64,000 bases of DNA, taken from an uncultured Bacteroidales bacterium. Its GTDB lineage: Bacteria; Bacteroidota; Bacteroidia; Bacteroidales; Paludibacteraceae. Below the pieces are notes generated by a model. The model saw only the letters and a program-made list of their open reading frames with translations. It was not told the origin of the DNA and did not search any database. The stretch's first letter is position 1; every line of letters starts with the position of its first letter. The translations under genes and the position numbers were made by a program. Positions 51,700-61,592 of the stretch are shown here, piece after piece. The DNA is taken from assembly GCA_902780495.1 (NCBI GenBank), contig CACZFM010000019.1, positions 1 to 64,000 of the forward strand, in the 5' to 3' direction.

Positions 51700-53295
51700 T
51701 TAGGGTGTTCTCGTAAGATGATCCCGTGATAGTCGCGAAAGGAATTGGACACGCGTACCGGCTGCATTGTAAATAGTGCCGTCGGGACGAACCATGTAAA
51801 GAACGCCGTTGTCATAAATCTTACGGAGCGACGTAGCATCACCCTTCACTTCATCCAATGCGGTAGAAGAGGTGGTGGTCAGGTCAAGCGTGAACTCAAC
51901 ATCGCCGTAGCAAAGAACCGTACCGGTGATGTGGTAAACGCCATCTCCAATCTCTTCGATGGTGATGTTGGCTGTATAAACGCTGTACATCTTATTGTTG
52001 GCATCCCTGAAGAAACTGAACGTGCCATTCAGGTTGGCTTCCGTATAACTGCCGGAAATGGCCAAAGTATTCACTTCGAGCTGCATCGTGTAGTTATTAT
52101 CAGCGGCGAAGATGTCCACGAAACTACTTTGCTGTCCCAGATGCTCATCGATTTCGGCATTCGTAACGGTGAGGTTCACTTTTGTGGTAGGCTGCGGAAT
52201 GGTGTAAACGAAGGTGCAGTGGTAGCAGTTTCCGTCGTAGGCGTAGAACCAAGCTTCCGCCTTGTAGCCGTTTTCAATAGCCACCACTTTAGCGGTCACT
52301 TTCACGAGTTGGAGTGTTTCGTCATTTTTTTTGAAGGTGTTATATGCCACCTCACAGGCGTTTTCGTCAAACTCACCTACCACGCTGCCTGTGGTGAGGT
52401 AATCCAAGATAGCCATATAGGTACCGTCTGCCGTCATGCCGCCAAAGTCACAATACCCCTGTCCTTCCACAAAGCGCACTCCTTCCATCGTAAGGTCAAC
52501 CATTGTATATTCGGCAGGAGTAGCGTCACGAACATAGGAAATGTTGACGGTGTAAGTGGTAGAGGCGTAGTTAAAGGTAACTGTAGCCTCTACGTGCAAT
52601 CTTCCTTCCGCATCCGTATATTGTTTGTAGGTGGCGGAACTGTAGGAAGCTGAGGCGTCTTCACCTAGACTAACCCAACTATACTGTGCATTCATATTTT
52701 CAAGGGTATAAACCGTATTTTCTGTGATAGAAGCCAGCGGAAGGTTGATGGCAAAGTAGAATACGTAATCGGAAGTGGACAAGGCATATTGCGTAAAGCC
52801 GTTCTGTGCATAAGCATCTATGCAATTATAATTTGTTGCAGTGAGGTTAAGTTCAACAGGGTCATTAAGATTCAGCCCATAGGTGATGTTGTAGGTAGTT
52901 GTTCCATAAGTCAATGAAGCCTCCACGATAAAATTCATGCTGGCATCCACGGTTGCTTTGAAAGTGGCAGCGGTTGCTAAGTAGATAGACTCTTCGTCCT
53001 CCTTAGCGGTGTATTCTTCATCCATATCAGTAAGCGTATATACTTTACCAAAAGTTATCTGATTTAGAGGAAGTTTGATGGCGAAGTGGAACGAGTAGTC
53101 CGTGGTATATAACGTGAACCACGTAAAGCCATGTTCACTATAGGTGTTTTGGTCAAAGGTAAAATCAGATGCAACAAGGTTTACGACTTCTTGTGTGGCC
53201 TGCGGAGCGCGGAACGGCAGGATGGACACAGGCTTTTGGGCAAAGAGTGTGCTCATCGTCAAGAGAGAGAGCAACAGAAGTGTGATTTTTTTCAT
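51700..53295 (-). CDS. Secreted repeat protein with shared C-terminal tail
   Basis: Signal peptide at residues 1-19 (MKKITLLLLSLLTMSTLFA). Two copies of a beta-rich module of about 110 residues follow (ending FHFAIKLPLNQITFGKVYTL and FYFAINLPLASITENTVYTL), then two related but more diverged modules. The end carries the tail motif LRKIYDNGVLYMVRPDGTIY, found in three other proteins here. Unlike those, 14 more residues (FLSRLSRDHLTRTP) follow. Their DNA belongs to an extragenic repeat (ATCACGGGATCATC), which seems to have replaced the original stop codon. The function is unknown; probably surface-exposed or secreted. Confidence 0.82.
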   Translation of the reverse strand: MKKITLLLLSLLTMSTLFAQKPVSILPFRAPQATQEVVNLVASDFTFDQNTYSEHGFTWFTLYTTDYSFHFAIKLPLNQITFGKVYTLTDMDEEYTAKEDEESIYLATAATFKATVDASMNFIVEASLTYGTTTYNITYGLNLNDPVELNLTATNYNCIDAYAQNGFTQYALSTSDYVFYFAINLPLASITENTVYTLENMNAQYSWVSLGEDASASYSSATYKQYTDAEGRLHVEATVTFNYASTTYTVNISYVRDATPAEYTMVDLTMEGVRFVEGQGYCDFGGMTADGTYMAILDYLTTGSVVGEFDENACEVAYNTFKKNDETLQLVKVTAKVVAIENGYKAEAWFYAYDGNCYHCTFVYTIPQPTTKVNLTVTNAEIDEHLGQQSSFVDIFAADNNYTMQLEVNTLAISGSYTEANLNGTFSFFRDANNKMYSVYTANITIEEIGDGVYHITGTVLCYGDVEFTLDLTTTSSTALDEVKGDATSLRKIYDNGVLYMVRPDGTIYNAAGTRVQFLSRLSRDHLTRTP

Positions 53296-53350
53296 GTCTG
53301 TAAATGTTTAATTAGTTAGTTAATTTATTTATCAGGCTCTTTTCCGAGCT

Positions 53351-54241
53351 TTATTTGAGGTCATATCCATAATGGCGGAGACGCGCCTGCGAACTGCGCC
53401 AGTCCTTGTCCACCTTGACAAAGAGTTGCAGGAAGACTTGCTTTTGGAAGAACGCTTCGATGTCCTTTCTTGCCAGCGTGCCCACCTTTTTGAGGGCTGT
53501 ACCCTTGTGCCCGATGATGATGCCCTTCTGGCTTTCGCGCTCTACATAGATGATGGCAGAGATACGAATGATTTCCTCTTCTTCCAGGAAAGACTCCACC
53601 TCCACCTCTACGCTATAGGGGATTTCCTTGTCATAGCAAAGGAGAATCTTCTCGCGTATAATCTCATCCACAAAGAAGCGGGCAGGTTTATCGGTGAGTT
53701 GGTCCTTGTCAAAGAACGGCGGACATTCGGGCAATGCGGCCTTGATGGCAGCAAACAACTGCTCCACCCCAAACTGCTCCTTGGCAGAAATAGGGAAGAC
53801 GGTTGCATCGGGCAGTTCGCGGTGCCAGAACTCAACGAGGTTATCCAGCGTGTCCTGCGTGGTGAGGTCAATCTTGTTGATGATGAGAAAGACCTTTGTG
53901 CCCGCTGCCGACATACGTTTCACTTTATCCAGGAAATCGGCGTTCTTGTCGGGCGTATCCTGCACATCGGTGACATAGAGCAACACATCCGCATCCACCA
54001 AGGCGGAGCGTGAGAACTCCAACATCTGCTCTTGCAGCCGATAGTTAGGGCGCAGCACACCGGGCGTGTCGGAATAGACAATCTGGAAATCATCGCCATT
54101 GACAATACCCATGATGCGGTGGCGGGTGGTCTGCGCTTTCGATGTGATAATAGAAAGCCGTTCCCCCACCAATGCGTTCATAAGGGTTGATTTCCCGACA
54201 TTCGGGTTGCCTACTATGTTAACAAATCCTGAGCAATGCAT
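53351..54241 (-). CDS. era: GTPase Era
   Basis: Ribosome-associated GTPase needed for 16S rRNA maturation and 30S assembly. G1 GNPNVGKST, G2 region TTRHRIMGI, G3 DTPGV, G4 NKID and G5 SAKE are all present. The C-terminal KH domain (about 215-290) contains GHKGTALKKVG. Length of 296 residues is normal. It ends with YGYDLK at 53351, 55 nt before the start of the secreted-protein gene. Confidence 0.96.
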   Translation of the reverse strand: MHCSGFVNIVGNPNVGKSTLMNALVGERLSIITSKAQTTRHRIMGIVNGDDFQIVYSDTPGVLRPNYRLQEQMLEFSRSALVDADVLLYVTDVQDTPDKNADFLDKVKRMSAAGTKVFLIINKIDLTTQDTLDNLVEFWHRELPDATVFPISAKEQFGVEQLFAAIKAALPECPPFFDKDQLTDKPARFFVDEIIREKILLCYDKEIPYSVEVEVESFLEEEEIIRISAIIYVERESQKGIIIGHKGTALKKVGTLARKDIEAFFQKQVFLQLFVKVDKDWRSSQARLRHYGYDLK

Positions 54242-54253
54242 GTGGTGGTGGGG

Positions 54254-57136
54254 TTAGTCGAAGTCAATCGGCGCAAACAAGGTTGCGTTGCTTACTTTCT
54301 TCACTTTGGCTATTTTCTTCAGTTCCTTCATGTCAATCAATTTGGGGTCTCCCATGATGATAACAGTCAGCGGTTGATTCTGGATATTCTCTTGGTAGTA
54401 GTTGAAGAGTTGGTCCCATGTAAGCGCCTCCAGTGCAGGTTTGTTGACCCGTGCAGGATCATCGTTGTACCCGATACGTTTCCATGCATCATACGTCATA
54501 CTCTTGCGGCGCATAGAGGGTTTGTTAATCTGGTTCTCCTGTCGCAGACTGCTCTTCAGGGCATCCATACGTTCGGGTGCCTGCGGCAGCGAGTCAAGGA
54601 TATGGCGGAAAGTGGCCACCGCTTCGACAACCTTGTCCGACTGCGTGCCGATATAGCCCATGAAGCAACCGTTCTTGCCGGGCAGGGCACCTTGCTGCAT
54701 AAGGCCGTAAGCAGTGTAGGCCATTGAGCGCTTGGTGCGAATCTCGTCCATGACAACGCCCGTGAACCCACCGGAGAAATACTGATTGAAGGCTTCGCAC
54801 AAGACATCATCCGCGATATTGTAGGGCTTGCCGTTGAAATAGAAATAGATAGTGGCCTGCTGCACTTTGCTGTCAGGCAGGAAGAAGATCTGCGGCTCGG
54901 TGTAGGTCTGGCGGTCGCGAATCTCCGGCGATGTGGAAGGTTTGACTCCGTCCTGCAAAGGCAGTGCGGCTTGCACTTCGGCAGGCGTATGGGTTCCGCA
55001 ATAGTGCACATCCAACGCATACTTGGTGGCCTCCTGGAAGTCGGTGGAGAGGCGCAGTTCGTTCATATCGTAGATATCCATGAACGGCACAACATCCAAG
55101 AAGCGGGATTCCTTGCCATAGAGGACGTATTCACGCAGTGCGTCCGCCCACACGGAATGCATCTTCTTGAGCGTGAAACGGGAATTGAGTTCCTGTCCCT
55201 TGAAGGCATCCAGTTGCTTCTTGTCCAGTTTGGGCATAAGAATCTGCATATTGACCAGTTTGCATATCTCTTCCATGTGCTCATCTTCTCCGAGAATCTG
55301 GACGGTGAGGTAACTCTCCGAAACGCCGTAAGCGATACGTCCGCCCAATTCACTGAGACGACGACGGAACGACTGCGGATCCATATCCGGCATCATACCG
55401 GCAGAGTTCATCAAAGCCACGCTGTATTCCAGCATAGGAATCTTCTTGGTTCCGACACCGTAACGGAGCGTGAGAGTGAAGATATTGTTCTTGGTGTTCT
55501 TCGTATAATGCAAGCGTATATTTTCATCCAATTGGCTTATCTGCACATCGTTCATGTCCATATAGGTTTCTTTTACAGCACCTTCGGGCAACTGACGGAA
55601 CTGCTTGGCATACTCAGTCTCCACACCTTTGGGCATATCCAAGGGTTTGATTTGAGGTTTTGCCAGTTTGTTGGGTTTCAGTTCGCCCTCGTCGAACGAG
55701 ACAGTCAGATGTTTGGTGTCGAAATACTTCTTGGCGACACGCTGAATATCTTCTTTGGTGAGTGCCTGGATGGATTCGTTGTCCGTGAAAATACGCTCGG
55801 TCGGAATGCCGTAGATATAGCATTGTAGCAGGCTGTTTATCTTGCCGGCTCCCTCTTCAAACATGAGCGTGTTGTTCTGATTATATTCCTTTTTGACGGC
55901 AGTGATGAGCCAATCGGGAATATCCCCCGTTTTCAGTTTATCCACCTCACGCATAACGATTTTCTGTGTGGCGGAATTGGACTCAAAACGCCGTTGCTCC
56001 ACATCATAGTAAGGCATGGCGGCAATAAGGATACGCCCCATGTCACGGCGGGCATCAAACGAACAGGAAGCGGATGTCACTTCACCATCCAACGTAATCT
56101 TGTCCAAGAGACCTGTTTCGGAACTGTTGCTCAGCAGACTGCAAGCAAATTCCAACGGAAGCAAATCCTCGCTGTCCATCTTCACACCCTCAAATGCCCA
56201 GAACACTTGCGGATAGTAACCCATCTTGAACTTTTTCTCCACACCTGCCTGGAAATTGGCATCGGGATAGGCAGTACGCTGTGGCAGTTCCGCCGAACGC
56301 AACCTGCCGAAAGTCTGTTCAATCATAGGTTTGGTGGTCTCGGTGTCAAAATCACCGACAATGATAAGCGCCATATTATTAGGCACATACCAGGTGTTGT
56401 AGAATTCTATCAGTTTACTCAAACGCGGATTTTTCAAGTGTTCCGGTTTGCCGATGATGTTACGTTGGTAAGGATGCCCTTTGTAGAGTTCCTCAAACAA
56501 ATGGTCACGCACCTGCGATTGCAGGTCGTTGGCATACATATTATATTCCTCGAACACGTTCTCCAGTTCTGCCTGGAAAGTGCGGAATACCGGTTTGTCC
56601 AAACGGTCGGAGAAGATAGTCAGCCATTTGAGCATCTGGTTTCCGGGGAACGAGTTGTGATAGCAAGTCATGTCATAACTGGTGAAGGCATTGACGCCGG
56701 TGGCACCTATGCCATCCATCATAGCAAAGAAATCCTCTGTGGTGCTCACTTTCGCTTCTTCAATGGAAGCACGATTGATTTGCTGAATAATTGTGTCCCG
56801 CTGCACCTCATCGGTTGTTTCAGCCAAAAGGTCATACAGACGGATGATTTCTTCGTAATAAGGTTTCTCTTTCTCCCAATCCAAGGCACCGATACGTTGT
56901 GTACCTTTGAAAAGCATGTGCTCCAAATAATGCGCCAAGCCGGTATATTGCTCCGGCTCATCAATAGCACCTGCGCGGACAGCCACATAGCCTGTGACAT
57001 CCGGCTGGTCATGGTCTTCCCAAAGAAGAACGGTGAGACCATTCGGCAACGTGTATTCACTCAAGCCCTGACGGGACTGGGCGGATACGGTTAGGGTTAT
57101 AACGGAGAAGAAAAGTATAAAAATCGATTTTTTCAT
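54254..57136 (-). CDS. M16-family zinc metallopeptidase (insulinase-like)
   Basis: 960 residues with a signal peptide (residues 1-19, ending VSAQ), so periplasmic or outer-membrane facing. The inverted zinc motif HYLEH is in GLAHYLEHMLFKG (residues about 65-77), with the third ligand Glu about 75 residues on in ELENVFEEYNMY. It contains four M16 half-domains, of which only the first is catalytic, as in PqqL or pitrilysin-type proteins. It degrades peptides in the envelope. It lies 12 nt upstream of era in the same direction. Confidence 0.92.
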   Translation of the reverse strand: MKKSIFILFFSVITLTVSAQSRQGLSEYTLPNGLTVLLWEDHDQPDVTGYVAVRAGAIDEPEQYTGLAHYLEHMLFKGTQRIGALDWEKEKPYYEEIIRLYDLLAETTDEVQRDTIIQQINRASIEEAKVSTTEDFFAMMDGIGATGVNAFTSYDMTCYHNSFPGNQMLKWLTIFSDRLDKPVFRTFQAELENVFEEYNMYANDLQSQVRDHLFEELYKGHPYQRNIIGKPEHLKNPRLSKLIEFYNTWYVPNNMALIIVGDFDTETTKPMIEQTFGRLRSAELPQRTAYPDANFQAGVEKKFKMGYYPQVFWAFEGVKMDSEDLLPLEFACSLLSNSSETGLLDKITLDGEVTSASCSFDARRDMGRILIAAMPYYDVEQRRFESNSATQKIVMREVDKLKTGDIPDWLITAVKKEYNQNNTLMFEEGAGKINSLLQCYIYGIPTERIFTDNESIQALTKEDIQRVAKKYFDTKHLTVSFDEGELKPNKLAKPQIKPLDMPKGVETEYAKQFRQLPEGAVKETYMDMNDVQISQLDENIRLHYTKNTKNNIFTLTLRYGVGTKKIPMLEYSVALMNSAGMMPDMDPQSFRRRLSELGGRIAYGVSESYLTVQILGEDEHMEEICKLVNMQILMPKLDKKQLDAFKGQELNSRFTLKKMHSVWADALREYVLYGKESRFLDVVPFMDIYDMNELRLSTDFQEATKYALDVHYCGTHTPAEVQAALPLQDGVKPSTSPEIRDRQTYTEPQIFFLPDSKVQQATIYFYFNGKPYNIADDVLCEAFNQYFSGGFTGVVMDEIRTKRSMAYTAYGLMQQGALPGKNGCFMGYIGTQSDKVVEAVATFRHILDSLPQAPERMDALKSSLRQENQINKPSMRRKSMTYDAWKRIGYNDDPARVNKPALEALTWDQLFNYYQENIQNQPLTVIIMGDPKLIDMKELKKIAKVKKVSNATLFAPIDFD

Positions 57137-57185
57137 GACTTCGATTGCTTTATGATTATGATTTAGGCTCTAAGACAAATGACAA

Positions 57186-57224
57186 GATATGCTTATTGCC
57201 GTCCAAAGACACAATAAGCATATC
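57186..57224. terminator. 13-bp inverted repeat after tdh
   Basis: GATATGCTTATTG and CAATAAGCATATC pair perfectly around 13 nt. It lies between the tdh stop and the M16 gene and may stop or stabilise the tdh transcript; no long T run follows. Confidence 0.5.
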
Positions 57225-57237
57225 CATATCAAGCGTA

Positions 57238-58263
57238 TTACCACTCCAGTAAGACTTTACCACATTGGCCGCTGACCATAACGTCAAAGCCTTTCTGGAA
57301 GTCATCAAACTTGAAGCGGTGTGTGATAACAGGACTGAGGTCAAGACCACCCAACAGCATCTGTTCCATCTGATACCAGGTTTCCCACATACGGCGGCCT
57401 GTAATACCCTTGATGGTCAAGGCGTTGAAGATGACATCACTCCAATTCACTTTTGTATCAGAAGGCAGGATACCCAATTGGGCGATGTTGGAGCCTTTGT
57501 ACATGTGCGCAATCATATCGTTGAAAGCAGCAGGAGCACCGGACATTTCCAAACCGACATCAAAGCCACGAATACCCAGCGCCTCCATGGCCTGATCGAT
57601 AGTCTCGCCCTTGGCACCATTGACGGTAACCGTTGCACCCATTTTCTTTGCTATTTCCAAACGCAGAGGATTGAAGTCGGTAACAACGATGTTCTTGGCA
57701 CCCGCATAGCGGCAGATTCCGGCAGCCATCGTTCCAATCAAGCCGGCACCGGTAATCAAGACATCTTCGCCCAACAACGGGAAAGCAAGGGCTGTATGCG
57801 TAGCATTTCCGAACGGGTCCATGATAGCGGCAAAATCATCCGGTATTTCAGGACGCAACTTCACCACGTTCGATTCGGGGATGGTAACATATTCGGCGAA
57901 AGCACCGTCCTTTCCGCTAATGCCCACCGACTTGGTGTTTTCACACACGTGTCCGAAGCCACGGCGGCAGTTACGGCAATGGCCGCAGACGATATGGCCT
58001 TCCGCTGTAACACGGTCGCCCACTTTGTAACGCGTAACGCCGGGCCCCACTTCCGCAACAACACCTACAAACTCGTGACCCATCGTATAGGGCGGTTTGC
58101 AATGTGTCTGAGACCATTCGTCCCATTTATACATGTGCAAGTCGGTACCACAGATAGCGGCTTTCGTTACTTTAATCAATACGTCATTGACGCCAACTTC
58201 AGGCATTGGAACTTCTTCCATCCAAATGCCATACTCAGGATAACGTTTAACTAATGCTTTCAT
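57238..58263 (-). CDS. tdh: L-threonine 3-dehydrogenase
   Basis: Zinc-dependent medium-chain dehydrogenase that oxidises threonine to 2-amino-3-ketobutyrate with NAD. Catalytic zinc residues: Cys in AAICGTDLHMY and His-Glu in MGHEFVG. The structural zinc site is CGHCRNCRRGFGHVC. The NAD fold shows GAGLIGTMAAG and the acidic VVTDFNPLRL. The pattern and the ending (FDVMVSGQCGKVLLEW) agree with Tdh rather than a plain alcohol or sorbitol dehydrogenase. 341 residues. Promoter directly upstream. Confidence 0.93.
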   Translation of the reverse strand: MKALVKRYPEYGIWMEEVPMPEVGVNDVLIKVTKAAICGTDLHMYKWDEWSQTHCKPPYTMGHEFVGVVAEVGPGVTRYKVGDRVTAEGHIVCGHCRNCRRGFGHVCENTKSVGISGKDGAFAEYVTIPESNVVKLRPEIPDDFAAIMDPFGNATHTALAFPLLGEDVLITGAGLIGTMAAGICRYAGAKNIVVTDFNPLRLEIAKKMGATVTVNGAKGETIDQAMEALGIRGFDVGLEMSGAPAAFNDMIAHMYKGSNIAQLGILPSDTKVNWSDVIFNALTIKGITGRRMWETWYQMEQMLLGGLDLSPVITHRFKFDDFQKGFDVMVSGQCGKVLLEW

Positions 58264-58297
58264 GGTTGTATGTTTTTGTTTTTTATGTTACACGCTG

Positions 58298-58329
58298 CAA
58301 AGATACAATGAATTTGGTATATATGCAAA
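58298..58329 (-). promoter_or_regulatory. Promoter of tdh
   Basis: On the minus strand TTTG (58326-58329), 20 nt, TATCTTTG (58298-58305). Confidence 0.7.
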
Positions 58330-58379
58330 TATTTGTTGCTTTTTTTTGCAAAAGACTGCATATTCGTCAGAAAATGCAC

Positions 58380-58967
58380 TTATTCTATACTTTTTAAGTA
58401 AGAATACACGCGCTGAATGGGGAAACCCATTACATTGAAATAGGACCCCTGTATGCCGGTCACCCCGATATACCCGATCCATTCCTGAATGCCGTATGCC
58501 CCGGCCTTGTCTAACGGGCGATAGGTGCGGACATAGTAACTAATCTCATCGTCTGTGAGCTGGCGGAATGTGACATCCGATTGGCAAACAAACGAGTGCA
58601 GTTCCTTATCTTTCTTTTTATAGAACGATGAGGGTGAGACACGGAACGTGACGGCCGTATAAACCTGATGTGTCTTGCCGCTCAGTAATCTGAGCATACG
58701 GCGCGCATCGGCATCGTCCTTGGGTTTCCCGAGCATTTGCCCGTCCAGCCAAACGATGGTGTCAGCGGTGATAAGCACTTCATCCTCCGCCAAGGGTTTG
58801 GTATAGGCACGCGCTTTCATTTGTGAGATAAAAATAGGTATCTCCCCTGCCTGCAGTTCCGACGGATAAGATTCATCCGCTTTGATGAGAACGGTCTTGA
58901 AAGGAATATCTATGCCTGCCAACAATTCACGGCGGCGTGGACTTTTGGAACCAAGTATCAGTCGCAT
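58380..58967 (-). CDS. maf: Maf-like nucleoside triphosphate pyrophosphatase
   Basis: Hydrolyses non-canonical or surplus nucleotides (dTTP, UTP) to the monophosphate. Signatures: LILGSKSPRRRELLAG at the N-terminus, ADTIVWLDGQMLGKP, LLSGKTHQVYTAV and DKAGAYGIQEWIGYIGVTGIQGSYFNVMGFP (split over the family's DKAGAYGIQ motif). 195 residues. It follows the UbiA-family gene by 4 nt. Confidence 0.93.
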   Translation of the reverse strand: MRLILGSKSPRRRELLAGIDIPFKTVLIKADESYPSELQAGEIPIFISQMKARAYTKPLAEDEVLITADTIVWLDGQMLGKPKDDADARRMLRLLSGKTHQVYTAVTFRVSPSSFYKKKDKELHSFVCQSDVTFRQLTDDEISYYVRTYRPLDKAGAYGIQEWIGYIGVTGIQGSYFNVMGFPIQRVYSYLKSIE

Positions 58968-58971
58968 ACGA

Positions 58972-59925
58972 TTACAATAGACGGAAAATTATATAACTAT
59001 ATAGCGTTCCTATAAACATCAGAAATTTCATCAGACCTTGTGACGACTTGTAGTCCGATGGAATCTTTGCCGCCCATAGGAGTGCCAGATAACAGACAAA
59101 AGGTGTCAAGATACCAAATATCAGGAAACGGACAGACGGACTGTTCCAACCTGTCGGGAACGGAAGAACCGCCCACTGGAAATAACACAACAAAACCATG
59201 GTTCCCAGCGAAAGGAGAGTAAGCACAATCTTTGTAGTCATATTACCACAACAGATGGGCAGAGTCCGGCATTCCAGTTCACAATCTCCATTCTGATCCT
59301 GCAGGTCTTTTGTTATCTCACGAATGATAGTACACAAGAACGCGAACAGCGCAAAACCACCGAGCCAGGCATACAAATCATGTTGGAACGGCAGATAAGG
59401 CATTACTATGTCATAATGCAGATTAAGCCATGCTACGTTGGCCATCGCAACTGTTAACGGCACGAGACCTGCCATCAAGGCAATAATGATGTTACCTACC
59501 AGCAGCATCCGTTTGTAACTGGCAGAATAGAACCATAGTAATCCGGGCGTAAGGATATACACAATAGCAAGATGGAGACTTCTGCTCATCCATGCTGCAG
59601 TCAGCCCTGTCACCACACCTAATGCAGTAAGAACCTGAAACATACGCATGGCTTGTATTTTGCTGATACCATTCGTTACCACCAATTGATCCGGACGATT
59701 GATACGGTCTATCTTCACATCAAAATAATCGTTAATGACATATCCTCCGGCAGCAATCAGTACGGTGGCAACAATCATCAGCAACAGCAACCACCATGGC
59801 AAAACTTCAGGGAAACCGATATGCCGCAAAACGGGCACAGCCACCCATTTTTCCATTGTCCAAAGAAGGACGGCAAGGAAGAACAGGTTCTCTATTCGCA
59901 GAAGTTTGCAGATATTCCGTATCAT
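58972..59925 (-). CDS. UbiA-family prenyltransferase
   Basis: 317 residues with about nine membrane segments. The two Asp-rich motifs that bind prenyl diphosphate through magnesium are present: NDYFDVKIDRINRP (first) and EITKDLQDQNGD (second). The order is that of the UbiA superfamily, close to geranylgeranylglycerol-phosphate transferase-like proteins of Bacteroidota. The acceptor molecule is uncertain. It overlaps the amylase-family gene by 4 nt. Confidence 0.88.
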   Translation of the reverse strand: MIRNICKLLRIENLFFLAVLLWTMEKWVAVPVLRHIGFPEVLPWWLLLLMIVATVLIAAGGYVINDYFDVKIDRINRPDQLVVTNGISKIQAMRMFQVLTALGVVTGLTAAWMSRSLHLAIVYILTPGLLWFYSASYKRMLLVGNIIIALMAGLVPLTVAMANVAWLNLHYDIVMPYLPFQHDLYAWLGGFALFAFLCTIIREITKDLQDQNGDCELECRTLPICCGNMTTKIVLTLLSLGTMVLLCYFQWAVLPFPTGWNSPSVRFLIFGILTPFVCYLALLWAAKIPSDYKSSQGLMKFLMFIGTLYSYIIFRLL

Positions 59926-61592
59926 TTCTTTGTGTGTTTCTTAGGCGTTTCTATCCGCAATATGACACCCTGCCAGGCCTGCAATGTCAGCGCCACCGGC
60001 GTTTGGCTGTTGAATGGGATAGACTTATATTTGGCACCCGTCAGCAGATCCTGTGCCTTACAGGTGACATACTCTTCCTGCTCCAAATAGGTGAACGCCT
60101 CTTGAGGGATACGCACCTGCATATCCACTTTGCGATCATCGAAATTGAGCACAATAAGCAATGTTTCCGACTCATGTTTGCGGATATACGCAAATTGCTC
60201 ATGGCGATTAAATCCGTCACCTTGTGCGTATTCCAAGTCAAACATCTTTCCTTCCGAAATAGCTTTGTTGTCGCGTGCCGTGGTAAGCAGGCGCTGATAG
60301 AACAAACGGAGTTCTTTCTGTTCTGCAGAAAGCATACGACCGTTAAACTTGCCATGATTAGCCCATGCCTGCAAACTTTCCAGTCCCCAATAATCGAAGA
60401 TACTGCTACGACCATCCATGCCGGAGAAACCTTCGGAATACATACCTGTTTCGCCCAATTCCTGACCTGCATAAATCAGCACAGGGTTACAGCCTAAGGT
60501 TGCCGCGACAATCATTGCCGGTTCTGCACAACGACCGCTTCCGCAGAAGAAACCGGAGGCAATGCGCTGTTCATCGTGATTTTCAAGGAAATAAAGCATC
60601 TTTTCCCTAAAATCCTCCACCGCTTGCCATTGTTGCGTAATTCCCTCCACCGGCCAGCTCTTGCTGGTCGCGCCACGCAGATACTCGTACATTCCGACCT
60701 TGTCGTACAAGTAATCAAATCCTGCCTTCAAATAATCGCGGTAAAGTTCGGGATTGTAACATTCCCCGATAAACTGCACCTTCGGATAGAATGTACGAAT
60801 GGATTTAATCACCCATGCAAAGAATTCCACAGGCACCATTTCCGCCATATCCACACGGAACGCATCTACGCCTTTGCGTGCCCAATAATGCAGAATATCC
60901 TGCATCTTGAACCAAATTGAGGGAATGGGGTCAAACTGCTTTTCTCCCCCCCCCTGGTAATGAACACCGTAATTCAGTTTAACCGTCTCATACCAGTCAT
61001 CCCGCGAAGGATGTGCAGAGAAGCAGTCGTTACCCGTCACACGCGCCGGATTTTCCTCGTATCCCTCAATCGGGAACTGCGGAGCAAATGCCTCGCCCGG
61101 CAGGTAGTAGAAGTTGTTGAGCGGCGAAAATGCCCATTCGGGATGGTCACCCTGTCCTAAATCCTTCACCCCTCTCGGCTTGCATTTCGATTTATATTCA
61201 CGGCTGACGTGATTGGGAATGAAATCCATTACCACTTTCAGCCCCATTTTATGCGTGCGGCGGATAAGGCTTTCGTATTCTGCCATTCGTTTGGATTCGT
61301 CCACTGCCAAATCGGGATCTACATCGTAGTAATCCGTTATGGCATACGGACTGCCGGCCTTTCCTTTGGTGATAGATGGATTGTTACGCGCCGCTGTGGC
61401 ATGCCGGATTACTCCGGTGTACCACACGTGCGTAGCGCCAAGGTCTTGGATGGCTTTCAGGGCTTTATCGGTTATTTCCTCGAACTTGCCACAGCCGTTT
61501 TCTTCCAGAGTCCCCGCATGTTTGCGCGTTTCGTTGTAATTGGTGAACGTACGCACAAACAACTGATAGATGATCGGTTTCAACTTATTCAC
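59922..61592 (-). CDS. GH13 alpha-amylase-family glycosidase (cytoplasmic)
   Basis: 556 residues, no signal peptide, so it acts inside the cell on alpha-glucans or maltodextrins. Conserved GH13 regions: DFIPNHVS (region I), GVDAFRVDMAE (region II, nucleophile Asp), VQFIGECYN (region III, acid Glu) and FLENHDEQR (region IV, transition-state Asp). The C-terminal beta domain starts near residue 450. The exact bond specificity cannot be told. The start overlaps the ackA stop by 4 nt, tying sugar breakdown to acetate production. Confidence 0.92.
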   Translation of the reverse strand: MNKLKPIIYQLFVRTFTNYNETRKHAGTLEENGCGKFEEITDKALKAIQDLGATHVWYTGVIRHATAARNNPSITKGKAGSPYAITDYYDVDPDLAVDESKRMAEYESLIRRTHKMGLKVVMDFIPNHVSREYKSKCKPRGVKDLGQGDHPEWAFSPLNNFYYLPGEAFAPQFPIEGYEENPARVTGNDCFSAHPSRDDWYETVKLNYGVHYQGGGEKQFDPIPSIWFKMQDILHYWARKGVDAFRVDMAEMVPVEFFAWVIKSIRTFYPKVQFIGECYNPELYRDYLKAGFDYLYDKVGMYEYLRGATSKSWPVEGITQQWQAVEDFREKMLYFLENHDEQRIASGFFCGSGRCAEPAMIVAATLGCNPVLIYAGQELGETGMYSEGFSGMDGRSSIFDYWGLESLQAWANHGKFNGRMLSAEQKELRLFYQRLLTTARDNKAISEGKMFDLEYAQGDGFNRHEQFAYIRKHESETLLIVLNFDDRKVDMQVRIPQEAFTYLEQEEYVTCKAQDLLTGAKYKSIPFNSQTPVALTLQAWQGVILRIETPKKHTKK

